From Agrobacterium tumefaciens (lineage in GTDB: Bacteria > Pseudomonadota > Alphaproteobacteria > Rhizobiales > Rhizobiaceae): 64,000 nucleotides of DNA. Below the pieces are notes generated by a model. That model did no database searches, was not told the DNA's origin, and saw only the letters and a program-made list of their open reading frames with translations. The stretch covers positions 1,740,001 to 1,804,000 of the forward strand of contig CP048486.1 in NCBI GenBank assembly GCA_025560025.1, in the 5' to 3' direction. Positions 8,147-20,386 of the stretch are shown in pieces. The position numbers and the translations under genes were made by a program. Every line of letters begins with the position of its first letter. Position 1 is the stretch's first letter.

Positions 8147-9000
8147 TGCAGAAGCTCCTTGTTTTTCAGTCGCTCTGGGCCATGGAACGTCGTCACACGG
8201 ATGGTCTGGAACGCAGTCTAGATGAAAATATCGAGATGATCGTGGCGGCCGGTTTCGATGGCGTCAGCGCGCATTACACCAATCGGGAGGATGTTGTTCG
8301 CCTGAACGAGGCGATCCGCGGCACTGGCCTCAAGATCGAGGGTGTGTGCTTTCCGCGCACTGTTGAGGATTTGCGTCTGTCGCTGGACTTGGCGATGGAA
8401 TTTCCGGTCAGCCACATTGATCTGCAGGCGGATGTCCGCCCGCGCCGGGTCGAGGATTGCCTGCCGCTTCTAGACGGGTGGATGCGGCTGGCCGAAGACG
8501 CTGGCGTTGCCGTATTCGTCGAGACGCATCGCCACCGCATCACCAGCGACCTGCTGCTGACGCTGGATTTTCTCGACCAGCGCCCCGCATTGCCCCTGTT
8601 GGCGGACCTGTCGCATTATCTGGTTGCCCGCGAATTCGCTTTCCCGGTCGAGGACGAGAGCCAGGCGCAGATCCGCCGTATCCTTCAAAATGCGCAGGCT
8701 TTTCATGGCCGTATCGGTTCGTGTGAACAGGTTCAGATCGAGATTTCCTTCCCGCACCATCGCCCCTGGGTCGATCTCTTTCTTGAGTGGTGGGACTATG
8801 GTTTCCGGCACTGGCGCTCCCGCGCCGCGCCGGACGCTGAACTGGTCTTCACCTGCGAACTGGGTCCGCAACCCTATGCGATTAGGGGGCGGGACGGCAA
8901 CGATTCGACCGACAGGTGGACGGAGTCCCTGCTTCTTCAAGCGATGGCGCGCGAGCTCTGGGCCGGGATCGCATCTGATCCGGACGCAGAAAAAAGGTAA
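8146..9000 (+). CDS. sugar-phosphate isomerase/epimerase-like TIM-barrel protein
   Basis: This 284-residue protein has the xylose-isomerase-like (AP-endonuclease family 2) TIM-barrel pattern. VFVETHRHR (Glu126) and LLADLSHYLV (Asp154, His157) provide likely metal ligands, and FTCELGPQPY lies near the C-terminus. Family members such as IolE and MocC act on inositol-derived keto sugars. It overlaps the reductase gene by one base, so it belongs to the same transcript. It probably processes the product of the oxygenase, but the reaction is not readable from the sequence. Confidence 0.75.
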   Translation: MQKLLVFQSLWAMERRHTDGLERSLDENIEMIVAAGFDGVSAHYTNREDVVRLNEAIRGTGLKIEGVCFPRTVEDLRLSLDLAMEFPVSHIDLQADVRPRRVEDCLPLLDGWMRLAEDAGVAVFVETHRHRITSDLLLTLDFLDQRPALPLLADLSHYLVAREFAFPVEDESQAQIRRILQNAQAFHGRIGSCEQVQIEISFPHHRPWVDLFLEWWDYGFRHWRSRAAPDAELVFTCELGPQPYAIRGRDGNDSTDRWTESLLLQAMARELWAGIASDPDAEKR

Positions 9001-9092
9001 CTCCCGGTACTCTCGTTTTATGGCGGCAGATGCGCCATCACGATTGGCGCAAGGTTGCCGCGCATCCGGGAAGCCGGCGGCACTGCCGTTTG

Positions 9093-9563
9093 TCAGCCTG
9101 CGAGCATCTCCGTCAGGCAGAGTGTAACCAGCTTGTGGTCTTCCACGTCAGGCAGTCCGCTGACGCCCACCGACCCGATCAGCGTGCCTCCACGGATGGT
9201 GAGCGGAAACGCGCCGCCGCTCGCGACGTAATCGCTCGTCGGCAGGCCAAATCGGGTGTTGAAGTCATACCCCTTCAATTCGGATTCGAGCCGGACCTGA
9301 AGCGAGCTGCGATGAAAGCGATGAACGACGGCACATTTGCGCCGTGTCCACCCAAAGTTGTCGATGGTCGCGCCGGGCAGGAGAGTGGCAAAGACCACGT
9401 CTGTGCCGTGCCTTATCTCGATTGCGACGGGAAGCTCCTGTGATGCCGCGCGCTGTCTTATCAGGCTGCCCAGTTTCCATGCGAAATCGTAATTGAATGT
9501 GGTGAGCTGGAGCGCTGCGAGTTCTGCCCGCAAGGCGTCAAGTGAAGGCGTTTCTATTGTCAT
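9093..9563 (-). CDS. UPF0303 (GlcG/HbpS-like, putative heme-binding) protein
   Basis: The protein has 156 residues with the conserved pattern of the UPF0303 branch of the GlcG/HbpS fold: FAWKLGSLIRQRA, LPVAIEIRHGTDVVFATLLPG, VASGGAFPLTIRGGTLIGSV and GLPDVEDHKLVT. The start at 9563 has GGAG six bases ahead. Family members bind heme or small ligands, and the exact role is unknown. It is transcribed away from the LacI gene at 9975. The shared intergenic region carries two copies of the same operator, so it is probably co-regulated with the catabolic run. It is convergent with the isomerase gene, 92 bases away. Confidence 0.8.
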   Translation of the reverse strand: MTIETPSLDALRAELAALQLTTFNYDFAWKLGSLIRQRAASQELPVAIEIRHGTDVVFATLLPGATIDNFGWTRRKCAVVHRFHRSSLQVRLESELKGYDFNTRFGLPTSDYVASGGAFPLTIRGGTLIGSVGVSGLPDVEDHKLVTLCLTEMLAG

Positions 9564-9749
9564 TCATTGCTCCGGAATGAGGGTAGATCGCTCATCAGGC
9601 TGAGCGCTTGACGGTAAACTACTGTCCATAGTGACTGAAGGGCAAGCATTGTCGCTTGGGCTCGGTCTTGCATTGCTGAACGTCGCGTTCGCCCGGCATT
9701 GCAGGCCTGATAAACATTGCTCCTGTTGGGAAGAAACATTAGCGTATTT

Positions 9750-9761
9750 TGGAACGTTCCA
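9750..9761. promoter_or_regulatory. LacI-type operator, copy 1 (TGGAACGTTCCA)
   Basis: This perfect 12-base palindrome has the central CG typical of LacI/GalR operators. It lies on the UPF0303 side of the divergent region. Its GGAACGTTCC core is identical to the second copy, whose centre is exactly 170 bases away. Confidence 0.7.
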
Positions 9762-9909
9762 TTTTTCAAGCGCATGCCGTCGCAAATTTCGAAGAGTTCA
9801 CGGAAATTACAAGAATCAAAAATTTCCTATAATGCATTGAAATAAATAAATTATTTGATGATTTTTATTCTCTGTCCCGTTGTTTTCATTTTTGGTTCGG
9901 CAATGTCGC

Positions 9910-9938
9910 TTGACAAAATTGGAACGTTCCAATTAATT
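9910..9938 (+). promoter_or_regulatory. probable promoter of the LacI catabolic operon
   Basis: TTGACA at 9910-9915 is followed after 17 bases by TTAATT at 9933-9938, a weak -10 match. The operator palindrome fills the spacer, so a bound repressor would block RNA polymerase directly. The LacI ATG is 36 bases downstream of the -10 hexamer. Confidence 0.55.
9917..9934. promoter_or_regulatory. LacI-type operator, copy 2 (18-base palindrome)
   Basis: AATTGGAACGTTCCAATT is a perfect 18-base palindrome with a central CG. It sits between the -35 and -10 hexamers of the LacI gene promoter. Autoregulation by the LacI protein encoded at 9975 is the simplest reading. Confidence 0.75.
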
Positions 9939-9974
9939 AGCCTCAATTTCGAGGAGAGGCATGGGAGGGCTTCA

Positions 9975-13633
<3,659 letters not shown>

Positions 13634-13641
<8 letters not shown>

Positions 13642-14413
13642 CGGCACGGTCCGCGTCGAGGTCGACGGTCACATCGCGATCCTGACGGTATCGCGGCCGG
13701 AAAAACGCAATGCTCTCGATCTCAATATGCTCGAGGCGCTGATGGCCTCCGCCGATGAGGTCGAGGCAAACAGCGCGGTCCGTGTGGCGATCCTGACCGG
13801 CGAGGGGCAGGGTTTCTCCGCCGGTGGCGACATCAGGGCATGGGGCGGCATGCAGCCTCAGGAATTTGGCCACGCTTGGGTTCGCCATGGTCACCGGGTC
13901 TTCGAACGGCTTGCGACCTTGCGGGTGCCGTTGATCGCCGCGCTGAACGGCCATGCGCTTGGCGGCGGCCTCGAACTGGCGGGTATCGCGGACATTCGTA
14001 TTGCCGAGGAGCAGATCAAGATCGGTCTGCCGGAAACCAGCCTCGGCATGGTGCCGGGCTGGTCGGGTACGCAGCGGCTGGTCAGGCGGTTCGGCGCGCA
14101 GCCCGTGCGCCGGATGGCGCTCGGCGGTGAGACATTCAGCGCGCAGGAAGCGCTCGCGCTTGGGATTGTCGATGCCGTCACCCCGACTGGCAATGCTCTG
14201 ACCGCCGCGAAAGATTATGCGCAGCGTATTGCCGCGCGTGGCCCTGCTGCGTCCGAGATCGTCAAACTGATGATCGCTTCGGCAAGCGGTGAAGACAATG
14301 GCACGGCGGTCGAGGCATTGGGTTCCATCCTGGCTGCCAAGACCGGCGACCTGAAGGAAGGCGTGGCGGCATTTAGCGCAAAGCGTCCGGCAATATTTAA
14401 CGGAGAATGGTGA
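13634..14413 (+). CDS. enoyl-CoA hydratase/isomerase family protein
   Basis: The protein has 259 residues with crotonase-fold landmarks. FSAGGDIRAW and GHALGGGLELA form the oxyanion hole, and LPETSLGMVPGWSGTQRL carries a catalytic-position glutamate. The start at 13634 follows GGAGGGAAC and lies inside the end of the CoA-transferase gene. It probably hydrates, dehydrates or cleaves the CoA ester made by that enzyme. Exact chemistry within the crotonase superfamily cannot be told from sequence. Confidence 0.88.
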
Positions 14414-15942
14414 TGACGGTTCTGATCAATCCGAAAATGCTGAGCGACCGGTCCGCCAGGGATTTCAAGATGTTCATCGACGGCCAATGGGTCGAAGGCA
14501 ATGTCGATCCGATCGAGCGGATAGCGCCTGGCCATGGCTCCGTCGTCAGCCGCTTTCAATACGGAACCAAGGCTGATGCGGAACGGGCGATAGCGGCGGC
14601 ACGGACCGCTTTTGATACCGGGCCATGGCCGCGCATGACTGCCTCCGAACGCTCGGCAATTCTGTTGAAGGCTGCCGACCTCATTGCCGCACGATCTGAA
14701 GAGCTTGCCTATCTCGATGCCATCGAGGCTGGAAAGCCGATTACGCAGGTGCGTGGTGAAATAGCCGGTTCCGTCGATATCTGGCGTTATGCCGCCGCAC
14801 TTGCCAGAGATCTGCATGGCGAAAGCTATAATACGCTCGGTGACGGCACGCTCGGTGTTGTTCTGCGTGAGGCGATCGGTGTCGTGTCGATCATCACGCC
14901 CTGGAATTTCCCTTTCCTGATTGTCGGTCAGAAGTTGCCTTTCGCGCTGGCGGCCGGCTGCACTACGGTTGTAAAGCCCTCGGAACTCAGTTCCGGCTCC
15001 ACGCTCGTTCTCGGCGAAATCCTGCAGGAAGCCGGCGTGCCGAAGGGTGTCGTCAACATCGTGACCGGAACCGGCGCCGAGGTCGGTTCGATCATGACCT
15101 CGCATCCGTCAGTCGATATGGTCTCTTTCACGGGTTCCACGGGCGTCGGCAAGCTGACCATGGTCAATGCCGCGCAGAGCCTGAAAAAGGTCTCGCTCGA
15201 ACTGGGCGGCAAGAACCCGCAGATCGTTTTCCCTGATGCCGATCTCGATGCATTTATCGATGCGGCGGTCTTCGGAGCTTATTTTAATGCCGGCGAGTGC
15301 TGCAATGCCGGGTCGCGCCTCATTCTTCACAAAAGCATCGCGGCGGATGTGGTCAAGCGCGTCGGCGAGCTTGCCAGGAATGTTAAGGTAGGCGATCCTC
15401 TGGATCCGACGACACAGGTCGGCGCGATCATTACGCCGCAGCATCTTGAAAAAATCTCCGGTTACGTTTCAGATGCGAAAAACAGCGGCGCACAGATTGC
15501 TCATGGGGGAGAAAAGCTGGACTTGGGAATGGGTCAGTTCATGGCGCCTACCATTCTATCGGATGTCACGCCGGCCATGGCCGTTGCGCGTGAGGAAGTT
15601 TTCGGACCGGTCCTTTCGGTTCTGACATTTGAGACAACCGCGGAAGCCATCGAGATCGCCAATTCCGTCGACTACGGTCTTTCGGCAGGGGTCTGGAGCC
15701 GCGATTTCGATACATGCCTGACGATCGGGCGCCGCGTGCGGGCCGGTACGGTGTGGATGAATACCTTCATGGATGGCGCGAGCGAGCTGCCGTTCGGAGG
15801 CTACAAGCAGTCCGGTCTCGGCCGGGAACTCGGTCGCCATGCGGTCGAGGACTATACGGAAACCAAGACCCTGAACATGCATATCGGCGGCCGAACCAGC
15901 TGGTGGATGCCGCAGACTGAAAAAACCGGCCTGACCGGTTAG
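14413..15942 (+). CDS. NAD(P)-dependent aldehyde dehydrogenase
   Basis: This 509-residue enzyme has ITPWNFPFLI, the cofactor region FTGSTGVGK, the general base Glu263 in LELGGKNP and the catalytic Cys297 in FNAGECCNAG. Tandem cysteines at 296-297 are present. It resembles betaine-aldehyde/gamma-aminobutyraldehyde-type enzymes in general pattern. GGAG lies seven bases before the ATG at 14413, which overlaps the previous stop (TGATG). An ATG at 14407 is too close to that site. A hairpin-like AACCGG/CCGGTT pair overlaps the end of the gene, before the binding-protein gene. Confidence 0.92.
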   Translation: MTVLINPKMLSDRSARDFKMFIDGQWVEGNVDPIERIAPGHGSVVSRFQYGTKADAERAIAAARTAFDTGPWPRMTASERSAILLKAADLIAARSEELAYLDAIEAGKPITQVRGEIAGSVDIWRYAAALARDLHGESYNTLGDGTLGVVLREAIGVVSIITPWNFPFLIVGQKLPFALAAGCTTVVKPSELSSGSTLVLGEILQEAGVPKGVVNIVTGTGAEVGSIMTSHPSVDMVSFTGSTGVGKLTMVNAAQSLKKVSLELGGKNPQIVFPDADLDAFIDAAVFGAYFNAGECCNAGSRLILHKSIAADVVKRVGELARNVKVGDPLDPTTQVGAIITPQHLEKISGYVSDAKNSGAQIAHGGEKLDLGMGQFMAPTILSDVTPAMAVAREEVFGPVLSVLTFETTAEAIEIANSVDYGLSAGVWSRDFDTCLTIGRRVRAGTVWMNTFMDGASELPFGGYKQSGLGRELGRHAVEDYTETKTLNMHIGGRTSWWMPQTEKTGLTG

Positions 15943-16017
15943 ACTGACTGCGTCTGAGGAGGACGGGTGACGGGGCGGGGATCTCCTCGCTTTAATTTGC
16001 GACAATGGGAGGAACAT

Positions 16018-17259
16018 ATGCGCAAATTTCTGACAACCACTGCATTGGCAGTGTCAATGATGGCCGGCGCTGCACAGGCGGCGGAAAATGTCGAAGTTCT
16101 GCATTGGTGGACATCCGGCGGCGAGGCTGCCGCACTCGACGTCCTGAAGAAGGACCTTGAGGCGAAGAACATTACCTGGACCGATATGCCTGTCGCCGGC
16201 GGCGGCGGCACCGAAGCCATGACGGTGCTGCGCGCCCGCGTTACCGCCGGCAATGCGCCGACCGCCGTCCAGATGCTCGGTTTCGACATTCAGGACTGGG
16301 CGAAAGAAGGCGCTCTCGGCAACCTCGATGAGCTGGCGGCCAAGGATGGCTGGGACAAGGTCATTCCGAAAGCCCTGCAGCGCTTCTCGAAATATGACGG
16401 CCACTGGATCGCCGCACCTGTGAATGTGCATTCCACCAACTGGATGTGGATCAACAAGGCGGCGCTCGACAAGGCTGGCGGCAAGGAGCCCAAGAACTGG
16501 GACGAGCTGGTCGCCATGCTCGACAACTTCAAGGCGCAGGGCATCACCCCGATCGCTGCCGGCGGACAGCCATGGCAGGACGCAACGATCTTCGACGCGG
16601 TCGTGCTGTCGCTCGGCACCGATTTCTACAAGCAGGCATTCATCGACCTCGACCCGGCAGCCCTTGGCGGCGAGAAGATGAAGACCGCTTTCGAGCGCAT
16701 GACGAAACTTCGTACCTATGTGGATGACAATTTCTCCGGCCGCGACTGGAACCTTGCTTCCGCCATGGTCATCGAAGGCAAGGCCGGCGTTCAGTTCATG
16801 GGCGACTGGGCGAAGGGTGAATTCGTCAAGGCGAAGAAGGTGCCGGGCACGGACTTTGTCTGCGTCCGTTATCCTGAAACGCAGGGCGCGGTGACCTTCA
16901 ACTCCGACCAGTTCGCCATGTTCAAGGTGGCCGCCGACAAGGTGCCGGCGCAGATGGAAATGGCGGCGGCAATCGAAAGCCCAACCTTCCAGTCGGCATT
17001 CAATGTCGTGAAGGGTTCGGCTCCGGCCCGGTCCGACGTGTCCAACGAGGCCTTCGACGCCTGCGGCAAGAAGGCGATTGCCGATCTTGCCGAAGCCGAC
17101 AAGAGCGGCAAGCTCTTCGGCTCGATGGCCCACGGTCACGCCAACCCGGCTGCCGTCAAAAACGCGATCTACGACGTCGTTACCCGTGAGTTCAACGGTG
17201 AACTGACACCGGATGAAGCAATCGTCGAACTGCCTGCTGCCGTCGCAGCCGCAAAGTAA
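16018..17259 (+). CDS. CUT1-type sugar ABC transporter substrate-binding protein
   Basis: This is a 413-residue family 1 extracellular binding protein. It has a signal peptide cleaved near AAQAAENV, then [20 protein letters not shown], typical of carbohydrate-binding members. Later segments [20 protein letters not shown] and [16 protein letters not shown] are standard for the group. The ATG follows GGGAGGAAC; the upstream in-frame ATG at 15967 is unlikely. It is the capture protein for the permeases and ATPase at 17489-20370. A strong hairpin after the gene may raise its transcript level above that of the permeases. Confidence 0.92.
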   Translation: MRKFLTTTALAVSMMAGAAQAAENVEVLHWWTSGGEAAALDVLKKDLEAKNITWTDMPVAGGGGTEAMTVLRARVTAGNAPTAVQMLGFDIQDWAKEGALGNLDELAAKDGWDKVIPKALQRFSKYDGHWIAAPVNVHSTNWMWINKAALDKAGGKEPKNWDELVAMLDNFKAQGITPIAAGGQPWQDATIFDAVVLSLGTDFYKQAFIDLDPAALGGEKMKTAFERMTKLRTYVDDNFSGRDWNLASAMVIEGKAGVQFMGDWAKGEFVKAKKVPGTDFVCVRYPETQGAVTFNSDQFAMFKVAADKVPAQMEMAAAIESPTFQSAFNVVKGSAPARSDVSNEAFDACGKKAIADLAEADKSGKLFGSMAHGHANPAAVKNAIYDVVTREFNGELTPDEAIVELPAAVAAAK

Positions 17260-17270
17260 ACGCGCAAAAA

Positions 17271-17296
17271 TGCGGTGGGGGCATGCCCCCGCCGCA
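17271..17296 (+). terminator. intercistronic GC-rich hairpin after the CUT1 binding-protein gene
   Basis: TGCGGTGGGGGC (17271-17282) pairs with GCCCCCGCCGCA (17285-17296), with one T-G wobble and a very short loop. No T-run follows directly. Such hairpins after binding-protein genes commonly stabilise the upstream mRNA or attenuate read-through rather than stop it fully. Confidence 0.65.
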
Positions 17297-17384
17297 CCAA
17301 TGCTCGCATGAAATCGCAGTCGAACCGTCCGGGCGCCGTGCAGGCAGCCTGTCGCCTTCGGCTACCTAAACTCTTTGTTTTGTC

Positions 17385-17428
17385 GCATTTCCGAACGGAA
17401 AACCGGGGTCCACTTTTCCTGGAAATGC
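17385..17428. repeat. short palindromic intergenic repeat (GCATTTCC ... GGAAATGC)
   Basis: Inverted ends GCATTTCC (17385-17392) and GGAAATGC (17421-17428) flank an inner CGGAAAACCGG and CACTTTTCCT. From memory this resembles a very common dispersed palindromic element of Rhizobiales intergenic regions. No second copy was seen in this window. It lies in the 229-base gap between the binding-protein and first permease genes. Confidence 0.5.
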
Positions 17429-17488
17429 TCTCATTGACGGAAACGGCAAGCATCGGGCGCTGTTTCAAGGATCAAGGATATCTGCGCG

Positions 17489-18367
17489 ATGACTGGTCGT
17501 AGTCGACTTCAGGAGCTGTTACCGAAGCTTGTTCTGGCTCCAAGCTTCGTCGTCATTATCATTTTCGTCTATGGCTTCATTGCCTATACGGGCTTCCTGT
17601 CGTTGACGGACAGTAAGATGCTGCCCTCCTATAATTTCGTCGGGCTGATGAACTACCAGCGGCTCTGGGCGCTGCCGCACTGGTGGCGGGCGATCAGCAA
17701 CCTCGCGATCTTCGCGTCCCTTTACATCATCATCTGCTCGGTTCTCGGCCTGTTTCTGGCGATCCTTCTGGACCAGAAAATCCGTGGCGAAGGCTTCCTG
17801 CGACCGATCTATCTTTATCCCATGGCGCTTTCCTTCATCGTCACGGGCACGGCGTGGAAATGGTTTCTGGATCCCGGCATCGGCCTGCAGAACACCATGC
17901 ATCTGTGGGGATGGGAAAGCTTCCAGTTTGCGTGGATCAAGGACCGCAACTACGCCATCTACTGCGTGGTGATCGCCGCCGTCTGGCAATCGTCGGGCTT
18001 TGTCATGGCGATGTTTCTGGCCGGCCTCCGCGGTGTCGACAATGAAATCATCAAGGCGGCGCAGATCGATGGCGCTTCGACCGTCATGACCTATCGCCGC
18101 ATCATCATTCCGCTGATGCGGCCGGTCTTCCTGTCCGCATTCGTCGTTCTCGCGCACCTCGCCATCAAGGCCTACGACCTTGTGGTCGCGTTAACCGGCG
18201 GCGGGCCGGGGCAGGCGACCGAGCTGCCGGCGACATTCATGTATTCCTACACGTTCACGCGCAATTCCATGGGCATCGGTGCATCCTCGGCGATCATCAT
18301 GCTCATCATGATCTTCTCGATCATCGTCCCCTATCTCTATTCGGAAATTCGCGGAGGGAAACGCTGA
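17489..18367 (+). CDS. CUT1 sugar ABC transporter permease, subunit 1 (MalF-like)
   Basis: The protein has 292 residues with about six membrane segments, beginning LVLAPSFVVIIIFVYGFIAY. The cytoplasmic EAA loop is IIKAAQIDGASTVMTYRRII, which contacts the ATPase. It is separated from the binding-protein gene by 229 bases, unlike the tight spacing elsewhere in the run. It overlaps the next permease gene by one base (TGATG). Confidence 0.92.
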   Translation: MTGRSRLQELLPKLVLAPSFVVIIIFVYGFIAYTGFLSLTDSKMLPSYNFVGLMNYQRLWALPHWWRAISNLAIFASLYIIICSVLGLFLAILLDQKIRGEGFLRPIYLYPMALSFIVTGTAWKWFLDPGIGLQNTMHLWGWESFQFAWIKDRNYAIYCVVIAAVWQSSGFVMAMFLAGLRGVDNEIIKAAQIDGASTVMTYRRIIIPLMRPVFLSAFVVLAHLAIKAYDLVVALTGGGPGQATELPATFMYSYTFTRNSMGIGASSAIIMLIMIFSIIVPYLYSEIRGGKR

Positions 18368-19251
18368 TGAGCGGCGCTCCAAACCAGCAAAATGCAATCA
18401 GTCACGGTCATCTGACACGCGCGCTGATCTATCTCGCACTGATATTCTTTGCGCTCTATTACATGCTGCCGCTCTACGTGATGGTGGTCAATTCGCTGAA
18501 ACCATTGGACGAAATCCGTCAGGGCGGCATGTTGAACCTGCCGCAGGTGTGGACCGTCGAGCCGTGGCTTTCCGCCTGGTCCACGGCGCAGATCGGTGTT
18601 CAGCCGACAGGTCTGAAGCCGTTCTTCATCAATTCGATCCTGATGGTCGTTCCGGCTGTCGCGATCTCCACCATCGTTGGTGCGCTGAACGGTTACGTTC
18701 TGACCAAATGGAGTTTTCGCGGTTCGAACGTCTTCTTCGGGCTGCTTTTGCTTTCGTGCTTCATCCCGTTCCAGATCGTGCTGATCCCCATGGCACGCAT
18801 CCTCGGAACGCTGGGTCTCGCGGGTTCGATCTGGGGCCTGATCATGGTGCATGTGATCTATGGCCTCGGCTTCACGACGCTCTATTTCCGCAACTACTAC
18901 GAAGCCTTCCCGACGGAACTCGTCCGGGCGGCCCAGATCGACGGGGCGAGTTTCTTCCAGATTTTCCGACGCATCCTGCTGCCGTCATCGGGACCGATCA
19001 TCGTGGTCTCGGTCATCTGGCAGTTTACCAATATCTGGAATGACTTCCTGTTCGGGGCCTCGTTTTCGGGTGCGTCTTCGACCCCGATGACGGTGGCGCT
19101 TAACAATCTCGTCTCCTCGTCTACGGGGGTGAAGGAATACAATGTCCATTTTGCGGGCGCGATCCTCGCCGCCCTGCCAACCCTCATCGTTTACATCGTC
19201 TCCGGTCGCTATTTCGTCCGGGGTCTCATGTCCGGCGCTGTGAAAGGATAA
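18367..19251 (+). CDS. CUT1 sugar ABC transporter permease, subunit 2 (MalG-like)
   Basis: This 294-residue protein has about six membrane segments. The EAA loop is LVRAAQIDGASFFQIFRRIL. The N-terminal part has the MalG-type YYMLPLYVMVVNSLKPLDEI. A GGAGGG ribosome-binding site lies before the ATG, which overlaps the previous stop. It forms the membrane pore as a heterodimer with the protein encoded at 17489-18367. Confidence 0.92.
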   Translation: MSGAPNQQNAISHGHLTRALIYLALIFFALYYMLPLYVMVVNSLKPLDEIRQGGMLNLPQVWTVEPWLSAWSTAQIGVQPTGLKPFFINSILMVVPAVAISTIVGALNGYVLTKWSFRGSNVFFGLLLLSCFIPFQIVLIPMARILGTLGLAGSIWGLIMVHVIYGLGFTTLYFRNYYEAFPTELVRAAQIDGASFFQIFRRILLPSSGPIIVVSVIWQFTNIWNDFLFGASFSGASSTPMTVALNNLVSSSTGVKEYNVHFAGAILAALPTLIVYIVSGRYFVRGLMSGAVKG

Positions 19252-19254
19252 ACC

Positions 19255-20370
19255 ATGTCGTTTCTCGAAATCTCGCATCTGCGCAAGTCTTACGGCGCGC
19301 TGGAAATTCTAAAGGACATCAACATCGAAATCGAGGAGGGCGGTTTTCTGGTGCTCGTCGGACCTTCCGGCTGCGGCAAATCCACCCTGCTCAACACGAT
19401 TGCCGGTCTGGAGCCCATCACATCTGGCACGATCTCGATCAACGGTCGCAACGTCGCCGGTCTGCCGCCCTCCCAGCGCGATATCGCCATGGTGTTTCAG
19501 TCCTACGCGCTTTATCCCAACATGACCGTTGCCGGGAACATCGCCTTTGGAATGGAGATCCGCAAGGTTCCGAAGGAAGAGCGCGAAAAGGCGATCAAGC
19601 AGGTTGCCGATATTCTCCAGATCGGCCATCTCCTTGACCGTAAGCCGAGCCAATTGTCGGGCGGCCAACGGCAGCGCGTCGCCATGGGCCGCGCGCTGGT
19701 GCGCAATCCGCAGGTCTTTCTTTTCGATGAGCCACTGTCCAACCTCGACGCAAAGCTGCGCGTCGACATGCGCACCGAGATCAAGCGCCTGCACCAGCGG
19801 ATGAAGACCACGATTGTCTATGTGACCCACGACCAGATCGAGGCGATGACGCTGGCGACGAAAATCGCGGTTCTGAAGGACGGCGTTCTGCAGCAATTCG
19901 GATCCCCTGCCGAGATCTACAACAATCCGGCCAACATGTTCGTCGCCGATTTCATGGGCTCGCCCGCCATGAATCTTTTGACCGGTACCATCGAACAGGA
20001 CGCGGCCGGTCTTTCCGTTTCCCTTGCGAGACCCGACGGGGCGCCGATGCGCCTTCCTGTCGCCGCCGGCAAGGAGGCGCTGGCGTCCCATGCAGGCCGG
20101 CAGGTCATTTTCGGCATCCGTCCGGAGGCTCTGACCGACCCGGAAGGGGCGGACAGGAACGCCCGCACGCTTGCCGAAGGCGAGTGCCACATCGAGGTCG
20201 TGGAGCCGGCCGGATCGGATACTTTCGCCGTCACCAAGCTCGGCGGCAAGGAGGTCGTTGCCCGCCTGCGCGCCGATGCCCGCATTCACGCCGGCCAGAA
20301 CGCCCGTCTTGCCTTCAATCTCGACAAGGCCGTGTTCTTCGATCCGACGAGTCAGGCGCGTATCGCCTGA
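19255..20370 (+). CDS. CUT1 sugar ABC transporter ATP-binding protein (MalK/UgpC-like)
   Basis: This 371-residue ATPase has Walker A GPSGCGKST (near residue 37), signature QLSGGQRQRVAMGRALVRNP and Walker B VFLFDEPLSNLDAKLR. The C-terminal MalK-type regulatory/OB domain includes IFGIRPEALTDPEG. It powers the CUT1 importer whose other parts are encoded just upstream, and starts three bases after the second permease gene. The extra C-terminal domain often lets such ATPases serve more than one sugar transporter. Confidence 0.93.
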   Translation: MSFLEISHLRKSYGALEILKDINIEIEEGGFLVLVGPSGCGKSTLLNTIAGLEPITSGTISINGRNVAGLPPSQRDIAMVFQSYALYPNMTVAGNIAFGMEIRKVPKEEREKAIKQVADILQIGHLLDRKPSQLSGGQRQRVAMGRALVRNPQVFLFDEPLSNLDAKLRVDMRTEIKRLHQRMKTTIVYVTHDQIEAMTLATKIAVLKDGVLQQFGSPAEIYNNPANMFVADFMGSPAMNLLTGTIEQDAAGLSVSLARPDGAPMRLPVAAGKEALASHAGRQVIFGIRPEALTDPEGADRNARTLAEGECHIEVVEPAGSDTFAVTKLGGKEVVARLRADARIHAGQNARLAFNLDKAVFFDPTSQARIA

Positions 20371-20386
20371 AGTACCTGGTAACAGC

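Larger units (their letters stand above)
9564..9974. other. divergent promoter region, UPF0303 / LacI catabolic run
   Basis: This 411-base intergenic region is AT-rich on its right side. It holds two GGAACGTTCC palindromes (9750-9761 and 9917-9934) and a TTGACA box. No convincing coding sequence is seen; short ORFs here lack ribosome-binding sites and family features. Confidence 0.6.

Noticed and set aside
9855..9974. Upstream in-frame start for the second LacI protein
   Set aside because: It would start ahead of the promoter and operator and place a hydrophobic leader before the helix-turn-helix. GGGAGGG supports 9975.
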